NCBI RefSeq assembly: GCF_041146875.1
Contig: NZ_JBFRXP010000010.1
Span: 1 to 64,000 of the forward strand
Length of the DNA: 64,000 nucleotides
Direction: 5' to 3'
Source: Igneacidithiobacillus sp041146875
Lineage (GTDB): Bacteria; Pseudomonadota; Gammaproteobacteria; Acidithiobacillales; Acidithiobacillaceae
Positions 47,833-57,516 of this stretch are shown one piece after another; the stretch's first letter is position 1, and each line of letters opens with the position of its first letter. The notes beneath the pieces are model-generated. The model made no database searches and had not been told where the DNA came from. It was given only the letters and a program-made list of their open reading frames with translations. The position numbers and the translations under genes were made by a program.

Positions 47833-50691
47833 TCAGGTCTCTTGGAGTCGTCTTACATCTAACTGAAAAGCATCCAATAACGCCGTAGAAAAGCGTCGAT
47901 GGCAATCCTCCAGAACAGCCCAGTCTGAATCCTGTATTTTTCCATCTTCCATGCCCAGACTCGCAATCAACGCGTGATATTCTCGATGTAAGACCATCAA
48001 AATATCATCCCAAGCCAGGCCTAGCTTTTCCAATCGATGGTGCTCTGGACAGGCACGCGCCTTCGCCATTCCGCGAAAGTCGACAATTTCTGGGTGTTGT
48101 TTCAGCGCTTTTTCCAGAATATCGAAATGGCTAATATGCTGCGCATAACACCCCAAGTAGCTCCCCGGCGTTTCATCACTGCCCTGCAAATGCTGCGCTA
48201 AAAAGCTGTGCAGGACTTCCATAGGCATTGGGCGCGCGATCGCATAGCCCTGGAAATATCGCACCCCCATTACCGTCAAGGCATCGCGGATCGCATCACT
48301 TTCCACGCCCTCGGCGACGAGATCGACATGTAGGCCCCTGGTCAGGTCGAGAACCGATTGCACAAAACGTAGATCCTGAGGACGCTCCTCCAGACAACGT
48401 ACAAAGCCCTGATCCAGTTTTGCTTTGTCCACTGGCAACTCTTTCAGACGCAGGAGAGAAGAGTACCCGCTACCAATGTCATCCAGCGCAATGCGAAACC
48501 CCATCGCCTTTAAATCGAGAAGATGGTCAATCGCAATCTGTCGATCAACGAAGTCATGACTTTCCAGTATTTCAAGAGTAATCCGTCCGGGATCAACCCG
48601 TGATTCATCGACGATCTTCTGTATACACCGCACGCAGGCTGTCCCCATCAACTGCGGATCAACATTGATGGATATCCAGTAGTTTTGTCCAATTCGGTCA
48701 AAGGTCTGCAGGTCAGAAATTCCCTGTCGCAACATCTGTTCCGTCAGATGAAAAATGTCTTTTTCCGTAAGTTGTTTTAGGAAGTCTCCCGGCCCCCAAA
48801 TTCGGCCTTCTTCATCTACAAGACGTGCCAACGCCTCAAGTCCCACCACTCTTTTTTGCCGTTGATCCCAAATCGGCTGGTACCAGCTTTGCAACCCACC
48901 GGCACGAAAGAGCCTGCGCAATGGGTACAAACTCTGCGCACTCTCATCACCGCTCCAAAAAGACCAGGGGTGATTACGAGTCTCCTTTTTGCGCTTGGAT
49001 GCAAACATCGCCTGATCCGCCTCACGCAACAACAATTCAAGGTTGCTGTTGGCAGAGAGAGGATAAATGCTCGCCCCCATACTTACCTGTAGATGGATCT
49101 GCTCCCCTGACTCCATAACCAGCGGCTTTTCGACAGCAAGGTTGACTTTTCTCAGCACGCTCTCTAGCTGGGCAATGTCGCGCAGCCCTTCAAGCAGCAA
49201 GATGAACTCGTCCCCACCAATGCGCGCGACGCTGTCCGTGTGGCGTAGCGAATCCTGCAGACGCTGCGCGAGCAGTTGCAAAATCGCGTCACCAAGATCA
49301 TGTCCGACACGGTCGTTGATCTGCTTGAAGTCATCCAGATCCAATACCACCAGAGCCAACAGACGTTCGCTGCGGTCCGCTCGGGCACGCGCACGGGGAA
49401 GCTCTTCCTCCAACGCACGCCGATTCAACAGATCCGTCAATGGATCGTGCAACGCCATCCGCTCTAATTTTGCCTCGCGCGCCTTTTGGTGCGTCAGATC
49501 ATGAAAATAACCGATATAGTTAGTTATCTTTCCAGAATTGTCGCGTACCGCGCGGATATTGAGAAATTCAGGAAATAATTCGCCATTCTTACGCCGGTTC
49601 CAGATTTCTCCCTGCCATTCTCCGTCACGGCGCAATTTTTCCCACATGGAGTCATAAAAACCTGCGTTCTGTATCCCAGAATGCAGGATATGTGGTGTTA
49701 GCCCCAGAACTTCGCTTTCCGCATAACCGGTCAACTGGCCAAAAGCCTGGTTGACGCGCACGATGCGCTGCTCAGCATCAGTGATCATAATGCCCTCCTG
49801 GGCCTCGAACACCTGAGCAGACAAGCGCAGTGCCTCGCGTTGAACTCGCGATTCGCTAATATCCCGCTGAACGCTGACAAACTGGGTAATTTGTCCCTGA
49901 TGATCACGTACCGGGCTAATGGATAGTTGATTCCAAAAAGAACTACCATCTTTGCGATAATTGAGAACTTCTCCGCCAAACGACTGCCCAGCATCAAGGT
50001 GTTGCCGTATACATGCAACTACCTCAGCAGAGGTTTCCGGTCCCTGCAATATACGACAATTTTCACCAATCAGCTCGGGCAAACTATAGCCGGTCATCTC
50101 CGCAAAGGCATTATTGAAATAGAGGATATTTTGCTTGGCATCGGTCAGCAGTACACCTTCGCTGATCGAGCGCAATGCTGCCGCAAAGCTACGATCACGC
50201 CCGTCCACCGGGGTTTGGAAGAGGATTTGCGCCAGCACTGCGACAATCCCCTCCAATAGCTGTACCTGCTCGTCGCTGGGCGCTGCCTCGCGAAAACTGG
50301 TGAGAGCGAAGGTGCCCACGACCTGGCCAAACGGATCCCGAATGGGAGCCGACCAACAGGCGCGAATCTGTAGGGCTTTCGCAAGGTCGTGCAACCGTCG
50401 CCAACGGTCATCCTCGGTGGCGTTGCGCACCAAAACGGTCTGTCCGTACAATACTGCGCTGGCGCAGGAGCCATTCCCATCAACCACGCGCAACCCATCG
50501 AATTGTTTGCGCACTTCCTCGGGGAGGCTTGGCCCGGCATAAAAGCGGAGCTCGTTCTCGGGTCCGAGAAGCATTACCGTCGCTAGCGCCCCGGGCACAA
50601 TACGTTCGGCAACCAGACTCAAAGATTCTACTAGGCTACGGGCGGACTCCGTTGCCTCTGGGGCTACTGCATTACACGAAACGCCGTGCAT
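47833..50691 (-). CDS. GAF-PAS-PAS-GGDEF-EAL cyclic-di-GMP signalling protein
   Basis: A 952-residue sensor: GAF (about 20-165), PAS-PAC (about 180-290, YFNNAFAEMTGYSL), second PAS-PAC (about 300-420), GGDEF domain with intact GGDEF at 492-496, and EAL domain with EALARL at 619-624 and DDIGSGYSSL. About 120 C-terminal residues (from YLGCYAQHISHFD) are of unknown type. Both catalytic motifs are intact, so it could make and degrade c-di-GMP. The ATG at 50691 has AGGAGT about ten bases upstream. There is no membrane segment. Its stop is four bases from radA's, tail to tail. Confidence 0.9.
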   Translation of the reverse strand: MHGVSCNAVAPEATESARSLVESLSLVAERIVPGALATVMLLGPENELRFYAGPSLPEEVRKQFDGLRVVDGNGSCASAVLYGQTVLVRNATEDDRWRRLHDLAKALQIRACWSAPIRDPFGQVVGTFALTSFREAAPSDEQVQLLEGIVAVLAQILFQTPVDGRDRSFAAALRSISEGVLLTDAKQNILYFNNAFAEMTGYSLPELIGENCRILQGPETSAEVVACIRQHLDAGQSFGGEVLNYRKDGSSFWNQLSISPVRDHQGQITQFVSVQRDISESRVQREALRLSAQVFEAQEGIMITDAEQRIVRVNQAFGQLTGYAESEVLGLTPHILHSGIQNAGFYDSMWEKLRRDGEWQGEIWNRRKNGELFPEFLNIRAVRDNSGKITNYIGYFHDLTHQKAREAKLERMALHDPLTDLLNRRALEEELPRARARADRSERLLALVVLDLDDFKQINDRVGHDLGDAILQLLAQRLQDSLRHTDSVARIGGDEFILLLEGLRDIAQLESVLRKVNLAVEKPLVMESGEQIHLQVSMGASIYPLSANSNLELLLREADQAMFASKRKKETRNHPWSFWSGDESAQSLYPLRRLFRAGGLQSWYQPIWDQRQKRVVGLEALARLVDEEGRIWGPGDFLKQLTEKDIFHLTEQMLRQGISDLQTFDRIGQNYWISINVDPQLMGTACVRCIQKIVDESRVDPGRITLEILESHDFVDRQIAIDHLLDLKAMGFRIALDDIGSGYSSLLRLKELPVDKAKLDQGFVRCLEERPQDLRFVQSVLDLTRGLHVDLVAEGVESDAIRDALTVMGVRYFQGYAIARPMPMEVLHSFLAQHLQGSDETPGSYLGCYAQHISHFDILEKALKQHPEIVDFRGMAKARACPEHHRLEKLGLAWDDILMVLHREYHALIASLGMEDGKIQDSDWAVLEDCHRRFSTALLDAFQLDVRRLQET

Positions 50692-50872
50692 TTTTTGTTT
50701 ACTCCTACTCCCACTACATACCCTTTCATGTAAGGGCCCACATTTTTTGCCACGCTCCAGACACAAAAAGCTCTGCCGCCCCACTTGGGAAGAGCAGCGA
50801 GCCTTCTTTGGGACAGATATAGATTACCTCTAAGTTGTCAGATCCGCAAGTTTACAAAAAACTAGGCACTCG

Positions 50873-51328
50873 CTAAAACGGTATATCGTCGTCTTCGAAC
50901 TGCTCCACTGGCGCACGCGGCGCACTCTTGGCGGTCCGACTAGACGGTTCACCATGGCTCTCCTGCTGGCCATCATCAAAATTGGCAGTGCCACCGCCGC
51001 GGCCACCCACCAGTTGCAGGCGGTCGGCGACGATTTCGGTCGTGTAGCGCTCTTGGCCTTCTTTGTCGGTCCACTTGCGCGTCTGTAGACGCCCTTCGAT
51101 ATAGGCCATGCTGCCCTTTTTCAGATATTCCCCAGCAATCTCCGCCGTGCGCCCAAACAACACCACACGGTGCCATTCGGTACGCTCTTGGCGATTGCCA
51201 TCACGATCCTTGAAACTTTCCGATGTTGCCAAATTCAGATTGGCGATAGCCGCCCCGCTGGGTTGATAACGCATCTCAGGCTCTCGGCCCAAGTGCCCAA
51301 GTAGTATGACTTTATTCACTCCCGCCAT
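50873..51328 (-). CDS. ssb: Single-stranded DNA-binding protein
   Basis: A 151-residue SSB: OB fold at about 1-110 (NKVILLGHLGREPEMRY, WHRVVLFGRTAEIAGEYL), a glycine-poor linker and the partner-binding acidic tip EDDDIPF. Divergent from uvrA as in many proteobacteria. A perfect palindrome lies 21-34 bases before its start. Confidence 0.94.
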   Translation of the reverse strand: MAGVNKVILLGHLGREPEMRYQPSGAAIANLNLATSESFKDRDGNRQERTEWHRVVLFGRTAEIAGEYLKKGSMAYIEGRLQTRKWTDKEGQERYTTEIVADRLQLVGGRGGGTANFDDGQQESHGEPSSRTAKSAPRAPVEQFEDDDIPF

Positions 51329-51348
51329 GGTTTCTCTCCTGATGACCA

Positions 51349-51362
51349 GGGACGCGCGTCCC
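51349..51362. promoter_or_regulatory. Perfect palindrome between ssb and uvrA
   Basis: GGGACGCGCGTCCC is a perfect 14-bp dyad. With TATACT at 51372-51377 as the uvrA -10 box, its left end falls at the -35 position (17-base spacing), so a protein bound here would block uvrA and may affect ssb. It is unlike the LexA site CTG-N10-CAG found in this gap in enterobacteria. Confidence 0.5.
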
Positions 51363-51409
51363 GTTAGCCCCTATACTATCCCATTCTCACCGGCTATGAA
51401 GCAAACGGC

Positions 51410-54226
51410 ATGGATCATATCGAAATTCGCGGTGCCCGCACGCACAATCTCAAAAACATCAGCTTGCGTTTACCACGCGACCAACTGATCGTGATTACCG
51501 GCCTCTCCGGCTCAGGCAAGTCCTCACTTGCCTTCGATACCCTCTATGCCGAGGGGCAACGCCGGTATGTCGAGAGTCTTTCCGCCTATGCGCGGCAATT
51601 TCTCTCCCTGATGGGCAAACCCGATGTGGATGCCATTGAGGGGCTTTCTCCGGCCATCGCCATCGAGCAGAAATCGACTTCACACAATCCCCGTTCTACC
51701 GTCGGTACCGTCACCGAGATCCATGATTATCTTCGTCTGCTCTATGCGCGCGTCGGAACCCCTTGGTGCTGTGGCGAACCGATCCAAAGCCAAAGCATTG
51801 CCCAGATGCTCGACCAGATTCTTAGCTGGGAGAGCGGCACGCGCTTGCTCGTGCTGGCCCCGGTGTTACGCGACCGCAAAGGTAGCCACGAGGAGATTTT
51901 TCAGGGCTTGCGTGCCCGTGGTTTGGTGCGCGCCCGGGTAGATGGCCAACTCTGCGAGCTCGAAGAGGTACCGGTGCTAGACCCCAAGCGCAAGCATCGG
52001 ATTGAGGCGGTGGTAGACCGTGTGGTGTTGCGTGATGACGTACGTGGACGCCTAGCCGAATCCCTGGAGAGCGCTATGGCCATGGGCGACGAGGAGGCCA
52101 TTGTCGTCAAACCAGACGCAGAAGCGGAGCATTTTTTTTCCGCCCGTCACGCCTGCCATCATTGCGGCCGCTCCTTTCCCGCCCTGGAACCCCGCCTCTT
52201 TTCCTTCAACAATCCCGCAGGTGCCTGTCCGCGCTGCGATGGGCTCGGCGAAATCAATATCTTTGATCCCCAGTTGCTCATCCCCAACCCCGCCCTCAGC
52301 ATTGCCGATGGTGCGATTGCGCCTTGGCGTCAACGACAAAATGACGTCCTTCCCGCGCTACTGCATGCCTTGGCCAAGCGGCTGGACTTTTCGCTAGATA
52401 CCCCCTGGGAGGAATTGCCCGGCAAGGTACAAGACACCCTACTGCATGGCTATCCGGAACCTTTAGCGATTCGCAGCCGGGCTGGAAAGACGGAAACGCA
52501 GCGCTATCCCGGCGTCATCCCGAACCTGGAAAAACGCCTACGCGAGACCCAGTCTCAGCTACTGCGCGAGGAGATTCTCCGCTATATGGGGCGTTTACCC
52601 TGCCCGGACTGCGGCGGGAGTCGGCTGCGCAGCGAGGCACGCATGGTGCGCGTCGGTGCATTGGCTGTGCATGAATTCTCCGCCCTGTCGATTGGCACTG
52701 CCCTGGACAGTATCAAAGACCTGCAACTGGGTGGCAAGGAAGCCGTCATTGCCGAGCGTATCCTCAAAGAGATCAACGACCGACTGCAGTTTCTCATGGA
52801 TGTCGGCCTCGACTATCTAACCCTGGACCGCGCCGCCGAGACCCTCTCTGGTGGCGAGGCACAGCGGATTCGCCTGGCCTCGCAAATTGGCGCGGGCCTC
52901 GTGGGAGTAATGTATGTGCTCGACGAACCGTCGATCGGGCTGCACCAACGCGACAATGATCGCCTACTCCACACCCTCAAGCGGCTCCGCGACTTGGGCA
53001 ACACCGTCATTGTCGTCGAGCATGACGAGGATGCAATTCGTGCTGCCGATTACCTCGTCGACATGGGCCCCGCTGCTGGCGTGCACGGTGGCGAAGTGGT
53101 CGCGCATGGGCATCCGGCAATGGTGGTCAGCAGCGCCGATTCCCTCACTGGCAAATATCTGCGCGGAGAACTCTGTATCGCTACCCCCGAACGTCGCCGC
53201 CCGCTGGAGGAAAACCGGCTCTTACGTCTATGCGGTGCGCGTGGGCACAACCTGCGTACAGTAACGCTCGAGATTCCCCTCGGCCTCTTCACCTGTATTA
53301 CCGGGGTTAGCGGTTCGGGAAAATCCACCCTAATCAACGACACGCTCTACCCGGCCTGTTCGCGTAAGCTCATGAATAGCCATCTTACGCCCGCCCCCTA
53401 CGAGGAACTCATTGGTCTAGAGCATCTGGACAAGGTCATTGCCATTGACCAAAGCCCGATCGGGCGCACTCCGCGTAGCAATCCCGCCACCTATAGCGGG
53501 CTATTTACCGCGGTGCGCGAACTGTTTGCCGGTACCGGCGAGGCGCGCGCGCGCGGCTACGGCCCGGGGCGTTTCAGCTTCAACGTCAAGGGTGGGCGTT
53601 GTGAGGCCTGCGAGGGAGAGGGAGTGCTTCGCGTTGAAATGCATTTTCTGCCAGACGTGTATGTTGAGTGCGACGTCTGCCAAGGGCGCCGCTACAAGCG
53701 CGAGACCCTGGAGATTCTCTACAAGGGCAAGTCCATCCACGATGTTTTACAGATGACGGTAGAAGAAGCAGCCACCTTTTTCGCTGCGGTACCCAGTATC
53801 GCGCGCAAACTGGGAACGCTACTCGACGTTGGGCTCGGCTACATACAGCTCGGACAATCGGCGACTACGCTCTCCGGAGGCGAAGCGCAGCGGGTCAAAC
53901 TCGCGCGCGAACTATCCCGCCGGGACACCGGCCGCACGCTGTATATACTCGATGAACCTACTACGGGCCTGCACTTTCACGACATTGCCTTGCTACTGAG
54001 TGTCTTACAAAAGCTGGTAGACGCAGGCAACACCGTTATCGTCATCGAACATAACCTCGATGTGATCAAAAGCGCTGACTGGCTAGTTGATCTGGGGCCC
54101 GAGGGCGGTAGCGGTGGCGGCCAGATCATCGCCCAGGGTACTCCGGAAGAATTAATGCGGGCGCAGCATTCCCATACCGGTTATTACCTCGCGCGGCACC
54201 TGACCGTAAAAGCGGAAAAGGGCTGA
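51410..54226 (+). CDS. uvrA: Excinuclease ABC subunit A
   Basis: A 938-residue UvrA with two ABC modules. The first Walker A is GLSGSGKSSLAFDTLYAEG (about 31-49), the second is GVSGSGKSTLINDTLYPAC. Signature motifs are TLSGGEAQRIRLA and TLSGGEAQRVKLA, and the zinc fingers include CHHCGRSF and CEACEGEG. It finds bulky DNA lesions with UvrB. Usual length. Confidence 0.96.
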   Translation: MDHIEIRGARTHNLKNISLRLPRDQLIVITGLSGSGKSSLAFDTLYAEGQRRYVESLSAYARQFLSLMGKPDVDAIEGLSPAIAIEQKSTSHNPRSTVGTVTEIHDYLRLLYARVGTPWCCGEPIQSQSIAQMLDQILSWESGTRLLVLAPVLRDRKGSHEEIFQGLRARGLVRARVDGQLCELEEVPVLDPKRKHRIEAVVDRVVLRDDVRGRLAESLESAMAMGDEEAIVVKPDAEAEHFFSARHACHHCGRSFPALEPRLFSFNNPAGACPRCDGLGEINIFDPQLLIPNPALSIADGAIAPWRQRQNDVLPALLHALAKRLDFSLDTPWEELPGKVQDTLLHGYPEPLAIRSRAGKTETQRYPGVIPNLEKRLRETQSQLLREEILRYMGRLPCPDCGGSRLRSEARMVRVGALAVHEFSALSIGTALDSIKDLQLGGKEAVIAERILKEINDRLQFLMDVGLDYLTLDRAAETLSGGEAQRIRLASQIGAGLVGVMYVLDEPSIGLHQRDNDRLLHTLKRLRDLGNTVIVVEHDEDAIRAADYLVDMGPAAGVHGGEVVAHGHPAMVVSSADSLTGKYLRGELCIATPERRRPLEENRLLRLCGARGHNLRTVTLEIPLGLFTCITGVSGSGKSTLINDTLYPACSRKLMNSHLTPAPYEELIGLEHLDKVIAIDQSPIGRTPRSNPATYSGLFTAVRELFAGTGEARARGYGPGRFSFNVKGGRCEACEGEGVLRVEMHFLPDVYVECDVCQGRRYKRETLEILYKGKSIHDVLQMTVEEAATFFAAVPSIARKLGTLLDVGLGYIQLGQSATTLSGGEAQRVKLARELSRRDTGRTLYILDEPTTGLHFHDIALLLSVLQKLVDAGNTVIVIEHNLDVIKSADWLVDLGPEGGSGGGQIIAQGTPEELMRAQHSHTGYYLARHLTVKAEKG

Positions 54227-54250
54227 GAGCCCCTCTGGCCCTCAGCCCTT
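54218..54250. terminator. Bidirectional terminator between uvrA and rplQ
   Basis: AAGGGCTGAG/CTCAGCCCTT are perfect 10-bp arms around a 13-base loop. On the minus strand the stem runs into TTTTCC, good for ending the ribosomal operon. The uvrA stop codon lies in the left arm. Confidence 0.75.
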
Positions 54251-54272
54251 CCGATAGCAGCGAAGCTGCAGC

Positions 54273-54644
54273 CTAAGAAGCGCTTACCTCCCGATCAACC
54301 AGTTCGACAATCGCCAATGGCGCATTGTCACCGGCGCGAAAGCCATATTTGACGATGCGCAGATATCCGCCCGGCCGCGCCTTATAATGCGGACCAAGCT
54401 CGTCGAATAGCTTTACAACCGCGTCGCGATCGCGCAAGCGCGAGAACGCAAGACGCCGCCGCGCCACCGTCGGCTCTTTCGCCAAAGTGATCATCGGTTC
54501 GGCAAAGCGCCGCAGTTCCTTAGCCTTGGGTAAGGTAGTAACAATACGCTCGTGCGCAAAGAGAGACACCATCATGTTGGCAAACATCGCCCGACGATGA
54601 CTACTGTTACGATTCAATTTTTTTCCACTATTACCATGACGCAT
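54273..54644 (-). CDS. rplQ: 50S ribosomal protein L17
   Basis: A 123-residue L17 with MRHGNSGKKLNRNSSHRRAM at the N-terminus and YLRIVKYGFRAGDNAPLA near the end. Last gene of the long minus-strand ribosomal cluster, followed by the terminator at 54218-54250. Confidence 0.95.
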   Translation of the reverse strand: MRHGNSGKKLNRNSSHRRAMFANMMVSLFAHERIVTTLPKAKELRRFAEPMITLAKEPTVARRRLAFSRLRDRDAVVKLFDELGPHYKARPGGYLRIVKYGFRAGDNAPLAIVELVDREVSAS

Positions 54645-54676
54645 GACGTCACACTCCCCAAATAAAGGTTAACGAC

Positions 54677-55687
54677 TCAGTCTGCCTCGACGATATTTTT
54701 GTTACCGAGCGGTGGCAGATTCTCGGGTGGCCAATTCTGCAAACGCATCCCCAAAGAAAGGCTTTTAGCGGCCAAGATTTCTTTGATTTCGGTCAACGAC
54801 TTGCGCCCTAAATTAGGAGCCTTCAGCAGCTCATTTTCCGATTTCTGCACCAAGTCACCGATGTAGAAAATATCTTCTGCCTTGAGACAGTTCAGCGAGC
54901 GCACCGTCAATTCGAGATCATCCACCGGACGTTCGAGCAACGGCATCAGGTCTTCCACGATGGCCACATTGCGCGCCTCTTCGACTATCGGCGCTTCTCC
55001 AGTGACGAAGACATCCAGCTGCTGCCGCAATATACGAGCCGCTTCCTGCACCGCCGCCAAGGGCTCAATGGTGCCGTTAGTCTCAACATCGAGCACCAAC
55101 CGATCGAGATCCGTGCGCTGTTCAACACGGGCGCTCTCCACCTGAAAGCTGACCCGCAGCACGGGGCTGAAGCTCGCATCGAGCGCAAGCACCCCAATAC
55201 GTTTTTCATGATCGCGTTGCCGCGTTGCCGCAGCTTGGTAACCGCGTCCGAAATCAAGGCGCAGGTGCATGACCATTTCCACATCACGGGTAATGGTCGC
55301 AATAACCTGTGCTGCATTAGCAACTTCCACGCCATGCTCGGCCACGATGTCGGCACCGGTCACCGGCCCTGGGCCACGCTTACGCACGGTGATGGTCTGC
55401 GATTCGAGCCGATGGCTGCGGATCGCGAGCTGTTTCAGGTTCAGAAGAATGTCGACGACGTCCTCTTGCACACCCTCTAGGCTAGAGTATTCGTGCAACA
55501 CGCCCTCGATTTCGACCTCGGTAACTGCAACACCTTTCAGCGACGAAAGAAGAATTCGCCGCAGCGCATTACCGAGGGTGTGTCCAAAACCGCGCTCCAG
55601 AGGACCCAAGCTAACCCGTGCAGAATGTGCACCGGTCCTTTCGATTTCGTAATTCTGCGGACACAAAAGCTCGCCAACTTCAGCCAT
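54677..55687 (-). CDS. rpoA: RNA polymerase alpha subunit
   Basis: A 336-residue alpha subunit: N-terminal assembly domain (about 1-235, with ERGFGHTLGNALRRILLSSL) and C-terminal DNA/activator-binding domain (about 250-325, with LTVRSLNCLKAEDIFYIGDL). Complete and of usual length. Confidence 0.96.
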   Translation of the reverse strand: MAEVGELLCPQNYEIERTGAHSARVSLGPLERGFGHTLGNALRRILLSSLKGVAVTEVEIEGVLHEYSSLEGVQEDVVDILLNLKQLAIRSHRLESQTITVRKRGPGPVTGADIVAEHGVEVANAAQVIATITRDVEMVMHLRLDFGRGYQAAATRQRDHEKRIGVLALDASFSPVLRVSFQVESARVEQRTDLDRLVLDVETNGTIEPLAAVQEAARILRQQLDVFVTGEAPIVEEARNVAIVEDLMPLLERPVDDLELTVRSLNCLKAEDIFYIGDLVQKSENELLKAPNLGRKSLTEIKEILAAKSLSLGMRLQNWPPENLPPLGNKNIVEAD

Positions 55688-55709
55688 AAATAATCCTCGT
55701 TGCTCCGGT

Positions 55710-56336
55710 TTACTTGGAGTAGAGTTCCACTACCATCTGCTCGTTCAGGTCCTGCGGCATCTCGTCGCGCACGGGGACGGCTTTGACAGTGGCACTGAGT
55801 GCCTTGGTATCCACGCTGAGCCATTCGGGGTAGCCGCGCACTTCTGCTGCCTCAACGGCCGCAAGTATACGCGCATGCTCCTTGGCAGATGCAGTCACGG
55901 CGACCACATCACCAGCCCGCACCTGGTAGGACGGAATGTCAACGCGTCGACCGTTAACGGTGATATGTCCATGCCGAACCACCTGCCGCGCCTCCGCTCG
56001 GGAAGCGCCAAACCCCAGGCGATACGCCACGTTATCGAGACGCAACTCAAGGAAGCGCAACAGCAATTCGCCAGTAACACCCTTTTTCTGCGAAGCAGCG
56101 GCAAAATAACGGCGAAACTGACCTTCCAAGATGCCATAAACGCGCCGCACCTTTTGCTTTTCGCGCAGCTGGGTACCATATTCGCTGACGCGCGCCCGGC
56201 GTTGACCGTGCTGACCCGGTGCGTAGGCCCGAACCACGACCGGGCACTTATCGGAGAAACATTTTTCTCCCTTGAGAAAGAGCTTGCCACCTTCGCGCCG
56301 GCACTGACGGCAACTGGGGCCGGTATATTTAGCCAC
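55710..56336 (-). CDS. rpsD: 30S ribosomal protein S4
   Basis: A 208-residue S4 with a cysteine-containing N-terminus (CRRCRR-like SCRQCRREG and CFSDKCP) that is probably zinc-binding, and an S4 RNA-binding domain (LRLDNVAYRLGFGASRAEAR, about 96-115). A primary 16S binder and operon autoregulator in many bacteria. Confidence 0.95.
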   Translation of the reverse strand: MAKYTGPSCRQCRREGGKLFLKGEKCFSDKCPVVVRAYAPGQHGQRRARVSEYGTQLREKQKVRRVYGILEGQFRRYFAAASQKKGVTGELLLRFLELRLDNVAYRLGFGASRAEARQVVRHGHITVNGRRVDIPSYQVRAGDVVAVTASAKEHARILAAVEAAEVRGYPEWLSVDTKALSATVKAVPVRDEMPQDLNEQMVVELYSK

Positions 56337-56354
56337 TACCTACCTCCGAAAAAA

Positions 56355-56750
56355 TTAAACGCGCCGCTTTTTGGGCGGACGGCAGCCATTGTGAGGGATT
56401 GGCGTCACGTCGCGAATGCTAGTGATGCGAAAACCGACAGAATGTAACGCGCGAACGGTACTCTCTCGACCCGGTCCGGGGCCACTGACCTCAACGTCCA
56501 GATTCTTCACGCCGTACTCTTGCGCCCGGCGACCCGCGTTTTCCGCAGCCACCTGCGCGGCGAACGGGGTACTTTTCCGCGAGCCACGGAAGCCAGAACC
56601 ACCGGAACTGGCCCACGCCAAGGCATTGCCCTGCCGGTCGCTGATCGTGATGATGGTGTTATTGAATGAAGCATAGATGTGCGCGACGCCGTCGACGACG
56701 TTCTTTTTTACCTTTTTGCGCACTCGTACATTACTCTGCGTTTTTGCCAT
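56355..56750 (-). CDS. rpsK: 30S ribosomal protein S11
   Basis: A 131-residue S11 with AHIYASFNNTIITISDRQGN, FRGSRKSTPFAAQVAAE and the C-terminal DVTPIPHNGCRPPKKRRV. Complete. Confidence 0.95.
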   Translation of the reverse strand: MAKTQSNVRVRKKVKKNVVDGVAHIYASFNNTIITISDRQGNALAWASSGGSGFRGSRKSTPFAAQVAAENAGRRAQEYGVKNLDVEVSGPGPGRESTVRALHSVGFRITSIRDVTPIPHNGCRPPKKRRV

Positions 56751-56768
56751 AGTATCGATCCTTCAAGC

Positions 56769-57125
56769 TCAGCGGGCGATGGGCTTCGCCGGGCCCTTGC
56801 GGGTGCGCGCGTTGGTTTTCGTCCGTTGGCCATGAACGGGAAGACCGCGGCGATGACGAATGCCACGATAGCAGCCCAAATCCATGAGTCGTTTGATACT
56901 CATGGTGACTTCACGGCGCAGGTCACCTTCAACCACATATTTACCGACCTCGGTCCGGATACGCTCGAGCTCACCTTCGCTGATGTCCTTGACACGTACA
57001 ACGGTGTCGACCTCAGCAGCCGCAAGAATGTCTCGCGACCGGGTCGCCCCGATTCCGTAGATATAGGTCAACGCGACGCCGATCTGCTTGTTATTCGGAA
57101 TATTGACACCAGCAATGCGGGCCAT
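56769..57125 (-). CDS. rpsM: 30S ribosomal protein S13
   Basis: A 118-residue S13 beginning MARIAGVNIPNNKQIGVALT, with CYRGIRHRRGLPVHGQRTKT near the C-terminus. It contacts the 50S subunit and P-site tRNA. Complete. Confidence 0.95.
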   Translation of the reverse strand: MARIAGVNIPNNKQIGVALTYIYGIGATRSRDILAAAEVDTVVRVKDISEGELERIRTEVGKYVVEGDLRREVTMSIKRLMDLGCYRGIRHRRGLPVHGQRTKTNARTRKGPAKPIAR

Positions 57126-57169
57126 TCCCTACTCCTTCCCATTCATCATAATCAACCCCGTTACCACTC

Positions 57170-57283
57170 TCATCCCTGCCGCTGCTTATGCCGTGGTTCG
57201 ACGCAAATCACGCGTACGACGCCGTTGCGACGTATGATCTTACAGTTACGGCAAAGCTTTTTTACCGATGCACGAACTTTCAT
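57170..57283 (-). CDS. rpmJ: 50S ribosomal protein L36
   Basis: A 37-residue L36 starting MKVRASVKKLCRNCKIIRRN and ending EPRHKQRQG. The zinc ligands CxxC, C and H are kept, so it is the zinc-binding form. Between infA and rpsM. Confidence 0.93.
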   Translation of the reverse strand: MKVRASVKKLCRNCKIIRRNGVVRVICVEPRHKQRQG

Positions 57284-57294
57284 GGACCGCCTCC

Positions 57295-57513
57295 TTACTT
57301 GGCGCGATAGGTGATGCGCCCCTTGCTCAGGTCGTAAGGCGTCATCTCCACAGTGACCTTATCTCCGGGCAGAATACGTATGTAGTGCATACGCATTTTT
57401 CCGGAGATGTGTGCATTGACCACGAACCCGTTCTCCAAGCGCACTTTAAATGTCGCACTAGGCAGGTTCTCTATGACTTCTCCCTGCATTTCGAGAGTGT
57501 CTTCCTTGGCCAT
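57295..57513 (-). CDS. infA: Translation initiation factor IF-1
   Basis: A 72-residue OB-fold protein, MAKEDTLEMQGEVIENLPSA to MTPYDLSKGRITYRAK, with NAHISGKMRMHYIRI in the middle. It binds the A site during initiation. Here it lies inside the ribosomal cluster between adk and rpmJ. Confidence 0.95.
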   Translation of the reverse strand: MAKEDTLEMQGEVIENLPSATFKVRLENGFVVNAHISGKMRMHYIRILPGDKVTVEMTPYDLSKGRITYRAK

Positions 57514-57516
57514 CCG

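Noticed and set aside
51329..51409. LexA/SOS box between ssb and uvrA
   Set aside because: No CTG-N10-CAG site was found; only the GGGACGCGCGTCCC palindrome is present.
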